A stretch of DNA of 55,432 nucleotides from an uncultured Veillonella sp. (GTDB lineage Bacteria > Bacillota > Negativicutes > Veillonellales > Veillonellaceae): positions 1 through 55,432 of the forward strand of contig NZ_CAKQFJ010000014.1 in the NCBI RefSeq assembly GCF_934230905.1. The letters run 5' to 3'. A program made the translations under genes and the position numbers. Shown piece after piece: positions 35,680-43,684 of the stretch (the first letter of the stretch is position 1; every line of letters begins with the position of its first letter). The notes beneath the pieces were generated by a model. It ran no database searches, had not been told where the DNA came from, and saw only the letters and a list, made by a program, of their open reading frames with translations.

Positions 35680-36192
35680 CTATCGACGGTTTCCATTTGC
35701 TTGATTGTAATTTTGATTACTATACTGTTTATTTTTGTTCCACGCTTCATTAGATGCGGCTATAACACTAACCGCTCTATATTTATAAAAAGCTACTAAT
35801 GCTTCTACATATTTACAGAACATTTCAAATTTATTAACATCAGTACCAATGCATTCAACCATCTCTACCAATTGACTATCTTCAATAAAGTTTTTTACTG
35901 GATATTTATTATCTTTATCTCGACCAGCTTGATATAAGAATGTAGTTTTTAAAAAACGAACCTCCATCGCTATATTTTCAGGTAGCTTATTAAAGGATTT
36001 GCTTTTACGTTGCTCTACACCCAATTTATTTTTAATGGCCACTACGCTAGATAAAATTTTACGTACTTGTGCATACTTTACATCAAATACTTCATCTGTT
36101 TTTCTGCATTTTGGATTATATCTTAAACGACCGATAGTTTCTTCTGCCTTAGTGACAATGTCTATATCCCAATTAAATTTACCTTGTGTCAT
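35680..36192 (-). CDS. csm2: Csm2, small helical subunit
   Basis: 170 residues, mostly helical and basic, as expected for the small subunit that lines the target-RNA channel. The segment 'TTFLYQAGRDKD' is typical of Csm2. The C-terminal tail is Asn/Gln-rich and probably disordered. It lies 10 bp after cas10 and 12 bp before csm3. Confidence 0.9.
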   Translation of the reverse strand: MTQGKFNWDIDIVTKAEETIGRLRYNPKCRKTDEVFDVKYAQVRKILSSVVAIKNKLGVEQRKSKSFNKLPENIAMEVRFLKTTFLYQAGRDKDNKYPVKNFIEDSQLVEMVECIGTDVNKFEMFCKYVEALVAFYKYRAVSVIAASNEAWNKNKQYSNQNYNQANGNRR

Positions 36193-36202
36193 ATACTATT
36201 CC

Positions 36203-38752
36203 TCACTTTGTATCACGCATATAGTAAACAATGAGGTTGCAAGCTGTTAACAAAGCTTTGCAATCTTCTTCTGATTGAATCCATCTATGAATAGCTGTAA
36301 CAAAGTTTTTATATGATTCATAGGTAGGATTATTTTTCTTAGGTTCTAATCTAGCTAATAAATAGAGTATACGAGCCACATTAATATGTTTACCTAAAGC
36401 TCTATCATTTAACATACCTTGTAACAATTCCATCAACTTATAAATTAGGCCTTTACCTAATTTCATTTTTGAGTCTTGCCCCTCATTAATGCCTGGAATA
36501 ACAAATAATTGATTCAGTGTATAGAGCTTATCTTCAATGACATTATCAATGAGCTCATCCCATTTATATACATGTCGGCATATACGCTCTTCACCGTTTG
36601 AGTTTGTTTCAAATCCAAATAACGCGATACTATCTTTGCCGTCATTATCTTTAGCTATACTTTCAAGTAAGCCTGTAATCGTTGCCATTTGACTAATTGG
36701 GTAGGATGGAGAGAATAAAGCTAAGCCAGCAGACATAGTAATTTTATTATCAGTAACTACTGCTAATTTCTTACGAATGTCAACGGCTAATTCTAATAAT
36801 TCATCCCATGCACCAACAAGGCATACATCATCCCCACCAGAATAAATAACGTGTATTTTTCTAGTTGTAACTTGTTTATTGGCCCAAATAGTAAATGGCA
36901 TAACAGATGTGCCAAAACCTTGTACATCACCTTGAGCCATTTTATTAATAGCAACCTTAAAGAACATTGCTAAATCACGAGACAGGTCAGCATAGCGTGA
37001 TAATGTACCATATTTAAATTTATCAGAGCCCTCGGAAATAAAGCCCCCAATAAAAGCAGCTCCAAGGTTATCTACGTCTGCTCGTAATACACCAAGACGT
37101 TTAATCCCCTTGTCCTCACCTAAACCACTTGATGTAGCTAGCTCTTCAAACTCATAAACTTGACCATTATCCTTACGTGCTACATAATCTGCTAACCAGA
37201 TACGATTGAATACATTATGTCCAGTTTTAGCTGTATTCTTAGAGTAAATTCTAAGAATTTTATGACTAGATTCAAACTTTTGTAAGGATGTTTCAGGAAC
37301 TACATAGAGATAGAGTCTCAAAGTATCCCTATCATCATTCCAGTTGTTAACATATACCTCAACCTTTGGAATACTTTCACAAGTATCACTATTATTTAGA
37401 TGAGCTAATACAAAGACAGACTCTCGACTATCAACAATCTGTTCCCCTAAACGATACAACCCATTACAAATTGGACAGGCTTCCGCATCTGTATCCTTAC
37501 CATAAGGAGACAGTGTTGCTGTTGATGTGTGGCAAATAGAACATTCACGTTCACCATGAAGAACTATATTATACGTACTATTGGGATTAAATAGATCTGC
37601 TAAGTGCTGTTCAGAATATCGTTTAGACTTAGCCTCACCAATAGATTGGCTCACCTTACGGAATAATGTACGTTGCGATTGAATTAACTCATCGGCTGTT
37701 GCTGTAGCAGAACCAATCGCTAAATACAATTTAGTACCAAATACGGTTAAGAACCATTCGTTAATGGATTTCTCCATAGTTTCAATAGCAGTACTAGTTT
37801 TTGTTGTATTAGAAGCCAATATATAAAAATGACCGCCACCATTGTAAATAAGGTTTGCTCGTGTTAACTGCAATGCATCTAACAACTCATCTACAATTTG
37901 TTCCATCAAGATTTCTAAATAGAATGAACGACCACGTAATGATTTCAATGCACCTTTAGACGGAATCGTGTAGATAAAATTTTGGATACCAGAAATATCT
38001 CCAGATATGAGTCTAAAAGCTGACATGTTACGGAACTTTTTAGAATTCTGATAACAGTATTCTTTATAATCAGCAATTCCCTGCTCCTCAAAATAATGCA
38101 CTATACTATGTGCCACCGCAGCTGTTATCTTTGAGTGCATATACAAAGAAATATCATTAGCCTGATCTGTTGCTGTGCTAGATGGCATATAAGACACAGT
38201 ATCTTCATAAATTCTCAACAACTCATTGACGGACATCTTGTCAATTGGTTGTTGCTGAAAGTTACGTACTAATTCATCATATAGTGCCTTATACTTATCA
38301 CTTGATGCACTTATCGTTTTATCGCTTTCAGGATAATTAAAGTGATCAGATACATAAATGCCACGTAGGTAATACTGTAAAGGTTTATTACTAGTGTTAC
38401 CACCAAACACACGAAAAATTGATTGGAGCGGTAACGCTTTATCAAATTTTTGTGTAGAAGTATTTTCACCCTCATCAAGATCCCGACGATCCACGGCAGC
38501 AGCAATATTATCCGCTTCATACACAATGTATGCATAATCATCATTTTTTAATTGAGCCCTACTAAGCTCTTTCCCATGATGATACTTCAAACAATGAGTA
38601 ATACTTTGCTTCGAGCCCATATCTGAAAAATAGGATTCGATGAAAGCAGCACCGCGCTTAGAATGTGCATCAGATCCTTGATTAGCACGATACACAACTT
38701 TGCCGATATCATGTAGCAATGCACCCTTTACCAGTGCATCCCATTTACCCAT
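36203..38752 (-). CDS. cas10: Cas10 (Csm1), signalling and DNase subunit of the type III-A effector
   Basis: 849 residues. HD nuclease domain at the N-terminus (ALLHDIGK, H14-D15), then a first palm-like domain (about 240-400, SGDISGIQNFIY), a zinc-binding insertion with CSIC and CPIC, and the second palm with the cyclase motif SGGDDVCLVG (GGDD about residue 637). The GGDD motif makes cyclic oligoadenylate, which activates Csm6. Both active sites are intact. I use ATG at 38752, 7 nt after GGAGG, over the adjacent GTG. First gene of the operon. Confidence 0.95.
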   Translation of the reverse strand: MGKWDALVKGALLHDIGKVVYRANQGSDAHSKRGAAFIESYFSDMGSKQSITHCLKYHHGKELSRAQLKNDDYAYIVYEADNIAAAVDRRDLDEGENTSTQKFDKALPLQSIFRVFGGNTSNKPLQYYLRGIYVSDHFNYPESDKTISASSDKYKALYDELVRNFQQQPIDKMSVNELLRIYEDTVSYMPSSTATDQANDISLYMHSKITAAVAHSIVHYFEEQGIADYKEYCYQNSKKFRNMSAFRLISGDISGIQNFIYTIPSKGALKSLRGRSFYLEILMEQIVDELLDALQLTRANLIYNGGGHFYILASNTTKTSTAIETMEKSINEWFLTVFGTKLYLAIGSATATADELIQSQRTLFRKVSQSIGEAKSKRYSEQHLADLFNPNSTYNIVLHGERECSICHTSTATLSPYGKDTDAEACPICNGLYRLGEQIVDSRESVFVLAHLNNSDTCESIPKVEVYVNNWNDDRDTLRLYLYVVPETSLQKFESSHKILRIYSKNTAKTGHNVFNRIWLADYVARKDNGQVYEFEELATSSGLGEDKGIKRLGVLRADVDNLGAAFIGGFISEGSDKFKYGTLSRYADLSRDLAMFFKVAINKMAQGDVQGFGTSVMPFTIWANKQVTTRKIHVIYSGGDDVCLVGAWDELLELAVDIRKKLAVVTDNKITMSAGLALFSPSYPISQMATITGLLESIAKDNDGKDSIALFGFETNSNGEERICRHVYKWDELIDNVIEDKLYTLNQLFVIPGINEGQDSKMKLGKGLIYKLMELLQGMLNDRALGKHINVARILYLLARLEPKKNNPTYESYKNFVTAIHRWIQSEEDCKALLTACNLIVYYMRDTK

Positions 38753-38798
38753 CACATCGCCTCCAAACTTTTATTACGAAATAAACGACTTATTACTT

Positions 38799-38827
38799 TC
38801 ATTATATATTCATCTCTGTTTAAAACC
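38799..38827 (-). promoter_or_regulatory. Promoter of the csm/cas operon
   Basis: Minus-strand TTGGTT (38822-38827), 17 bp, TATAAT (38799-38804), about 50 bp before cas10. The -35 element lies between short inverted arms (TCTCT and AGAGA), a possible operator. Confidence 0.65.
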
Positions 38828-38857
38828 AATAGAGAAGTAGTCTTATTTATACAAAAA

Positions 38858-38891
38858 ATCCAGTATATTCACAAAAAAGAATATACTGGAT
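38858..38891 (-). terminator. Terminator between CRISPR array 2 and the cas promoter
   Basis: Perfect 13-bp stem (ATCCAGTATATTC with GAATATACTGGAT), followed in the minus direction by TTTTTTGT. It would end the array 2 transcript before it enters the cas operon. Confidence 0.85.
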
Positions 38892-38993
38892 ATATTTTTG
38901 TACTCATATGAGTTTTTGAGATAAGACTCACTCCCTTATAAGGGAATTTAGTTAGCGATAGAAATAGAGTTAGAGAAAGAGTTAGAGATAGAG

Positions 38994-39883
38994 ATTTTCG
39001 TCCCCATTAGGGGATTATTTAATTTAATATGGGTTTCTACTAAACGTGATGTTCGTTCTGTCGTACTTGACGTTTTCGTCCCCATCAGGGGATTATTTAA
39101 TTTAACCACGCTCACGATGTGGCAACGGCTAACAATAATTATGATGACTGTTTCCGTCCCCATTAGGGGATTATTTAATTTAACATGACCGCCTAACCTA
39201 TGTCGAAGGTTCCACTATCGGCGGTGCGTTTCCGTCCCCATTAGGAGATTATTTAATTTAACTGCTGCGTGATGTTTCATACGATGATTATGTATGCAAT
39301 ATGTTTCCGTCCCCATTAGGGGATTATTTAATTTAACTCTATTTAAGGATTGTATTCTAACAAATGACATAGTATTTTTTGTTTCCGTCCCCATTAGGGG
39401 ATTATTTAATTTAACAATTATTCAAGTAGATAATGAAGAGTTACATAAGATTATTGAATTTCCGTCCCCATTAGGGGATTATTTAATTTAACCATTTAGT
39501 GCACTCTATCGAAACTTTGCTCGCTATCAAGTTGGGGATTTCCGTCCCCATTAGGGGATTATTTAATTTAACGTTACGTTACAGGGCAGCAGCTTGGTTG
39601 ATCCGTACAACTATTTCCGTCCCCATTAGGGGATTATTTAATTTAACACTATGGATATTTTGGAACAAATAAAGGAATATCACGAAGAAAACGATTTCCG
39701 TCCCCATTAGGGGATTATTTAATTTAACATGATAGTACAAAATCGAACGGATCTAAAACTAGCCAACAAATTTCCGTCCCCATTAGGGGATTATTTAATT
39801 TAACTTTAATTACATTATGCAATTTATATTCTGTAACTATTGATGATAATTTCCGTCCCCATTAGGGGATTATTTAATTTAAC
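38994..39883 (-). CRISPR. CRISPR array 2, type III-A: 12 repeats, 11 spacers
   Basis: Repeats (35 bp) begin at 38994, 39072, 39150, 39228, 39303, 39381, 39458, 39538, 39613, 39694, 39770 and 39849; spacers are 40-46 bp. The core is CCCCATTAGGGG (T where array 1 mostly has C). The leader is on the right, so the two left repeats (TTTTCG variants, one still with the CATCAGG core) are the oldest. From 39458 rightward all six repeats begin with A instead of G on the plus strand, that is, the crRNA tag ends in T instead of C. The repeat at 39228 has a stem mutation (GGAG). Confidence 0.98.
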
Positions 39884-40053
39884 CCTATATCTGAAACAAC
39901 AGATGTGATCTAGCCTAAAAATGCAATTAACGGCGGAGTTTATAGATCAATTGCAAGTAGTACTTTAGTCAGTTAAAATAGTACCTATAAACCGCACCAT
40001 TATCACAACGGCGGAGATTTAGTTTCAGAGAGTTAATATTTACGTATATTATA
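39884..40053 (-). promoter_or_regulatory. Leader and promoter of CRISPR array 2
   Basis: Homologous to the array 1 leader. An extended -10 (TGATATAAT; TATAAT at 40048-40053) lies 165 bp from the leader-proximal repeat, exactly as in array 1. AACGGCGGA occurs at 39929 and 40007, again 78 bp apart. An internal dyad (AGTACTTTA with TAAAATAGTAC) has a differing but still paired counterpart in leader 1. Confidence 0.8.
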
Positions 40054-40148
40054 TCACAAATCTTTTAAGGAAGTTCTATATCTTATATAATTAAATTTTG
40101 CATATAAAATCAGAAAGGCTATAACATGATAAATAAATAAGTATTTTA

Positions 40149-40178
40149 CCCCCATTAACTATAATGATAACGGGGGTC
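40149..40178. terminator. Hairpin near the decayed dcuC
   Basis: ACCCCC-TTA pairs with TAA-GGGGGT. It lies between the dcuC remnant and leader 2 and is probably the old dcuC terminator. Confidence 0.5.
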
Positions 40179-40223
40179 TTGATTCTTAAAATACAGTATT
40201 CGTTGTTTTATTATTTACAAGTA

Positions 40224-40645
40224 TTAATAAAGTACCCATATCCCCAAACAGCTCTTAATAAGTGCTACAAGTACAGGCACAGCCGTTCGTTTCAGTAAAT
40301 CTACAGCCTTAATATGTGCTACCCTGCTACGCCAACCATAACAGGACTTATGGGACTCAAGAATAAACCTAAACTAGCCCCATTCTGCATAGCTAGCATG
40401 GTTGTAATAGAATCTAATCCAAGATTATCCACAATTTTTGGTACTAGCGGTACTAGAGTAAACAAAGGAGCTACATTACTGCCTGTTACCTTGCTAAGGC
40501 CCAACATGCCACTAATCCAGTTACCTCCATAAGTAATATACATCATAAGAATGCCCATACCGATCAAAATCGGCTGTGGTTGATACCGCTTCATCAGGAA
40601 TATACCGGTAACAGTAATAATGATGAGACATATAAGTATATTCAT
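40224..40645 (-). pseudogene. Decayed C4-dicarboxylate transporter gene (dcuC-like)
   Basis: A 108-codon frame (40319-40645) joins a DcuC-type N-terminus (MNILICLIIITVTGIFLMKR) to the C-terminal end of the family (TGSNVAPLFTLVPLVPKI and LGLFLSPISPVMVGVAG), so about 300 residues in the middle are missing. It stops early at TAG. One base further the expected tail resumes (VAHIKAVDLLKRTAVPVLVA), to a stop at 40224: loss of one G from a G run explains it. Both lesions make the gene non-functional. An intact copy would exchange fumarate, succinate or malate. Confidence 0.85.
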
Positions 40646-40720
40646 AGATACCTCTCATATAACAGTTCTTATATAATATATTTATAGTATACATAAAATA
40701 CAAATAAAAATACATGACAA

Positions 40721-40752
40721 GAGCACCATCATCAGATACGATGATGGTGCTC
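40721..40752 (-). terminator. Terminator of the M20 amidohydrolase gene (first copy)
   Basis: Perfect 13-bp stem (GAGCACCATCATC with GATGATGGTGCTC, 6-nt loop), with T-rich sequence beyond it on the minus strand. Confidence 0.9.
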
Positions 40753-40776
40753 TATAGTTTTTATATAGTAATACTA

Positions 40777-41955
40777 TTACTTATGCTCTTTCAACCACGC
40801 AATAGCATATTCCGCATACACCGCCGATGCAGCAGATAGTACGCTATCATCCATAGTAAATCGATTATTATGGTGATCAAAGGTAGCGCCTACCTCTGGG
40901 TTTTGGATACCGATAAAAGCAAAGCAACCTGGTTTATCTTGTAGATACCAAGCAAAGTCTTCGCCTGGCATCACCTTGCGCATCTTAGACAATTTTTCCT
41001 TACCAAGTGTGTCAATAACAACCCTCTCAGCCAGTTCACTAGATTTTGTATCATTAATAGTTGGTGGTACTTTCTTTTCATATGTTAATTCAGCAGTAGC
41101 ACCATAAGCTAGTGCAGTATGTTCTACCACACGACGTATAGACTCTACATAATACTCTTCTTGCTCTGGATCAAAGAAGCGAATAGTACCTCCCATTTGG
41201 GCCTCCCCAGGAATTACATTCCACTCGGAACCAGAGTGAATATTACCAATAGTGAGTACAAGGGAATCTAATGCACTTACATTACGGGATACCACAGTTT
41301 GTAAATTCATAACAATAGCGCTGGCAACAACAACAGCATCGATTGCTTGATGCGGCTGTGCACCATGACCTTGTTTACCTTTCACACGGATTGTAATTTG
41401 ACTACTGGCGGCCATACGTGGACCTTCTTCAACAGAAATAAGTCCAGCTGGCAAATCAATCCATACATGACCACCAAAGATAGCATCAATTTTCTCAAAC
41501 CAATCTCCAAACTTCATAAAAACAGGAGCACCCGCCCCTGTTTCTTCTGCTGGCTGGAAAGCAAGGTATACATCACCTTCAATACGGTCTTTCATAGAGG
41601 TAAGCATCTTAGCCGCACCGAGTAATATCGCCATATGGCCGTCATGACCACAGGCATGCATCTTGCCATCTACATCGGATTTGAAATCGAATGTATTATG
41701 TTCCTGTACAGGCAAGGCATCAATATCTGCACGAAGGGCAATCGCTTTACCAGGCTTAGCACCATGAATAATGCCGATAAGTCCTGTTCCACGTTCCGTA
41801 TCTACATGAACCTCTACGCCCATGGATTCTAATTCTTTGGCTAGAGTTTTTGTTGTTTCAAACTCTTCATTACTGAGTTCTGGATGTTTATGAAAATACC
41901 TACGCCAATCTTGTACATACGTTTTATATTGTTCAATTAAATCGCGACTATGCAT
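40777..41955 (-). CDS. M20 family amidohydrolase (first copy)
   Basis: Zinc-dependent amidase/peptidase of 392 residues, of the hippurate hydrolase / N-acyl-amino-acid deacylase kind. Metal-site motifs: ALRADIDALPVQE (about 72-84), HACGHDGH (about 103-110), AEETGAG (about 138) and MPGEDFAWYLQ (about 340). A dimerization lid domain lies between them. It could deacylate N-acetyl-amino acids. It lies downstream of the small protein gene and argD and is about 45% identical by eye to the second copy at 46603. Confidence 0.92.
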   Translation of the reverse strand: MHSRDLIEQYKTYVQDWRRYFHKHPELSNEEFETTKTLAKELESMGVEVHVDTERGTGLIGIIHGAKPGKAIALRADIDALPVQEHNTFDFKSDVDGKMHACGHDGHMAILLGAAKMLTSMKDRIEGDVYLAFQPAEETGAGAPVFMKFGDWFEKIDAIFGGHVWIDLPAGLISVEEGPRMAASSQITIRVKGKQGHGAQPHQAIDAVVVASAIVMNLQTVVSRNVSALDSLVLTIGNIHSGSEWNVIPGEAQMGGTIRFFDPEQEEYYVESIRRVVEHTALAYGATAELTYEKKVPPTINDTKSSELAERVVIDTLGKEKLSKMRKVMPGEDFAWYLQDKPGCFAFIGIQNPEVGATFDHHNNRFTMDDSVLSAASAVYAEYAIAWLKEHK

Positions 41956-42037
41956 TGTATCGCCTCCTTAGCTTTCAGCACAGATTAACAAAATATACTG
42001 GAAATCCCCATATTTATGGGAATAACATGGTAAATGT

Positions 42038-42074
42038 AAAAGAAAACGACAGGCAATGCCATGTCGTTTTCTTT
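42038..42074 (-). terminator. Terminator downstream of the 60-residue protein gene
   Basis: AAAGAAAACGACA pairs with TGTCGTTTTCTTT around a 10-nt loop; strong stem with U-rich end in either direction. Confidence 0.85.
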
Positions 42075-42083
42075 ATGCTTCTC

Positions 42084-42266
42084 TTATCGATTGCGCAATA
42101 CTGCTTGTACCGCCAAGGATACAACAGCAGTTGCTACCGCTACAGCTGCTGTAATTTTTGCAGTTGTGCAGAGCTCATCTTTTGTTGGTTTTGCTTTTGC
42201 TGCAATGTCTAATGTTTTAGCAACAGCAGGAACCAATACATCATTACGTAAGGATTCTGTATTCAT
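42084..42266 (-). CDS. Small hydrophobic protein of unknown function (60 residues)
   Basis: Short protein with a polar N-terminal half (MNTESLRNDVLVPAVAKT) and a C-terminal alanine/valine-rich membrane-type helix (ITAAVAVATAVVSLAV) ending in RNR. It is supported as a real gene by a strong ribosome site (GGAGGAG, 5 nt before ATG) and by its own terminator. I do not recognise a family. The region upstream shares the 16-mer TTAAAACCAATAGAGA with the cas promoter. Confidence 0.65.
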   Translation of the reverse strand: MNTESLRNDVLVPAVAKTLDIAAKAKPTKDELCTTAKITAAVAVATAVVSLAVQAVLRNR

Positions 42267-42407
42267 AGTTACTCCTCCAATATAGACTATTTATTCTAGG
42301 TTATCACGAATAGAATATAAAGTCCATATATTCATCGGATTTTATCTATATATTTATCGACTCTCGATTAAAACCAATAGAGATAGGTATGGAATATAAT
42401 CCAGAAT

Positions 42408-43595
42408 TTATTTACTAGCTAATTCCCCAATTACATCTGCCAAAATGGTAATTGCTTTTTCTAATTGTTCTTGTGGAATATTAAGGGCTGGCAATAACCG
42501 AACTTTATTCTTAGCGGATAAACATACGACACCTTTTTCGAGACACTTAGCAATAACATCTTTTGGATCCACAGTTGTTTCAATGCCAATCATAAGGCCC
42601 ATACCACTAACGCCTACTACGCCTGGTTTACCTTCTAACGTATGTTTTACATAATCCCCTTTAGCTTTTACAGTAGCTAAGAATTCTGGTGTTAACCGTT
42701 CAATAATTGTACATCCTGCAGCAGCACAGATTGGGTTCCCACCAAAGGTAGTGGCATGAGCACCAGCAGTTAATACGTATTGTGTTTTTTCATTAAACAT
42801 GGTAGCACCCATAGGCAATCCACCAGCTAAACCTTTAGCAGTCGATACGATATCTGGCTCAATACCAAATTGTTCGTACGCATATAGTGTACCAGTCCGG
42901 CCATTACCCGTTTGTACTTCATCGATAAGTACGAGTTGATCGTGTTCGTGTGCATATGCTGTGACAGCTTGTACGAATTCTTTATCTAAAGGCATAACAC
43001 CACCTTCCCCTTGAATTGGTTCCATCATAATAGCACATACAGCTGGATTGGCTAACGCTTTTAAAGCCGCATCAATATCATTAGCAGGCGTATGAATAAA
43101 CCCATCTGTGAATGGGAAAAAGTGTTGATGGAACACATCTTGACCTGTAGCCGATAAAGTTGTCACCGTACGACCATGGAAACTGTTTACAAGTGTAACA
43201 ATAACATTACGACCATCGCCATATTTATCATGACTATACTTCCGCGCAGCTTTGATAGAGCATTCGTTAGATTCAGCTCCAGAGTTACAGAAAAAGACCT
43301 TTTTCATGCCCGTCCGTTTACATAATAATTCGGCTAATTTAATTTGTGGAACTGAATAGTATAAATTTGAAATATGGTTCAATGCATGAGTTTGTTCAAT
43401 AACAGCATTAGACCACTCATCATCATCTACGCCAAAGGCTGTAACGCCAATGCCAGAACCAAGGTCGATGTATTCTTTTCCTTCTACATCCCATAACAAG
43501 GAACCTTTACCTTTTTCAAAGCAAACATTAAACCGGCCATACGTATTGGCTATATACTCTTTATCTTGTTGTTCAAAATCTTGTGTCTTACTCAT
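42408..43595 (-). CDS. argD: Acetylornithine aminotransferase
   Basis: PLP enzyme of arginine synthesis, converting N-acetylglutamate semialdehyde to N-acetylornithine. 395 residues from the ATG that has GGAGG 5 nt before it; upstream ATG and TTG codons are too close to or inside the ribosome site. Class III aminotransferase motifs: FFCNSGAESNE, FHGRT, LIDEVQTGNGRTG and STAKGLAGGLP, with the PLP lysine. Follows argB by about 90 bp with a hairpin (43644-43673) between. Confidence 0.95.
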   Translation of the reverse strand: MSKTQDFEQQDKEYIANTYGRFNVCFEKGKGSLLWDVEGKEYIDLGSGIGVTAFGVDDDEWSNAVIEQTHALNHISNLYYSVPQIKLAELLCKRTGMKKVFFCNSGAESNECSIKAARKYSHDKYGDGRNVIVTLVNSFHGRTVTTLSATGQDVFHQHFFPFTDGFIHTPANDIDAALKALANPAVCAIMMEPIQGEGGVMPLDKEFVQAVTAYAHEHDQLVLIDEVQTGNGRTGTLYAYEQFGIEPDIVSTAKGLAGGLPMGATMFNEKTQYVLTAGAHATTFGGNPICAAAGCTIIERLTPEFLATVKAKGDYVKHTLEGKPGVVGVSGMGLMIGIETTVDPKDVIAKCLEKGVVCLSAKNKVRLLPALNIPQEQLEKAITILADVIGELASK

Positions 43596-43643
43596 CATAT
43601 CCTCCAAACGTACGGCCTAGATGCCGTCTATCTATACGCAATG

Positions 43644-43673
43644 TAACGATGGCAAATGATGTCACCATCGTTA
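43644..43673 (-). other. Hairpin between argB and argD
   Basis: TAACGATGG pairs with CCATCGTTA around a 12-nt loop. There is no T run, so it is more likely an mRNA processing or stability element than a full terminator. Confidence 0.5.
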
Positions 43674-43684
43674 TATCTACTATA

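Noticed and set aside
38948..39163. 71-codon minus-strand frame across CRISPR array 2
   Set aside because: It repeats the same peptide from each CRISPR repeat (KLNNPLMGTK); it is an artefact of the array.
39294..39491. 65-codon plus-strand frame across array 2
   Set aside because: It repeats the peptide VSVPIRGLFNLT from each CRISPR repeat and is not a gene.
42061..42285. Plus-strand frame opposite the 60-residue protein
   Set aside because: It starts within the terminator hairpin and has no ribosome site, while the minus-strand frame has GGAGGAG at the right distance.
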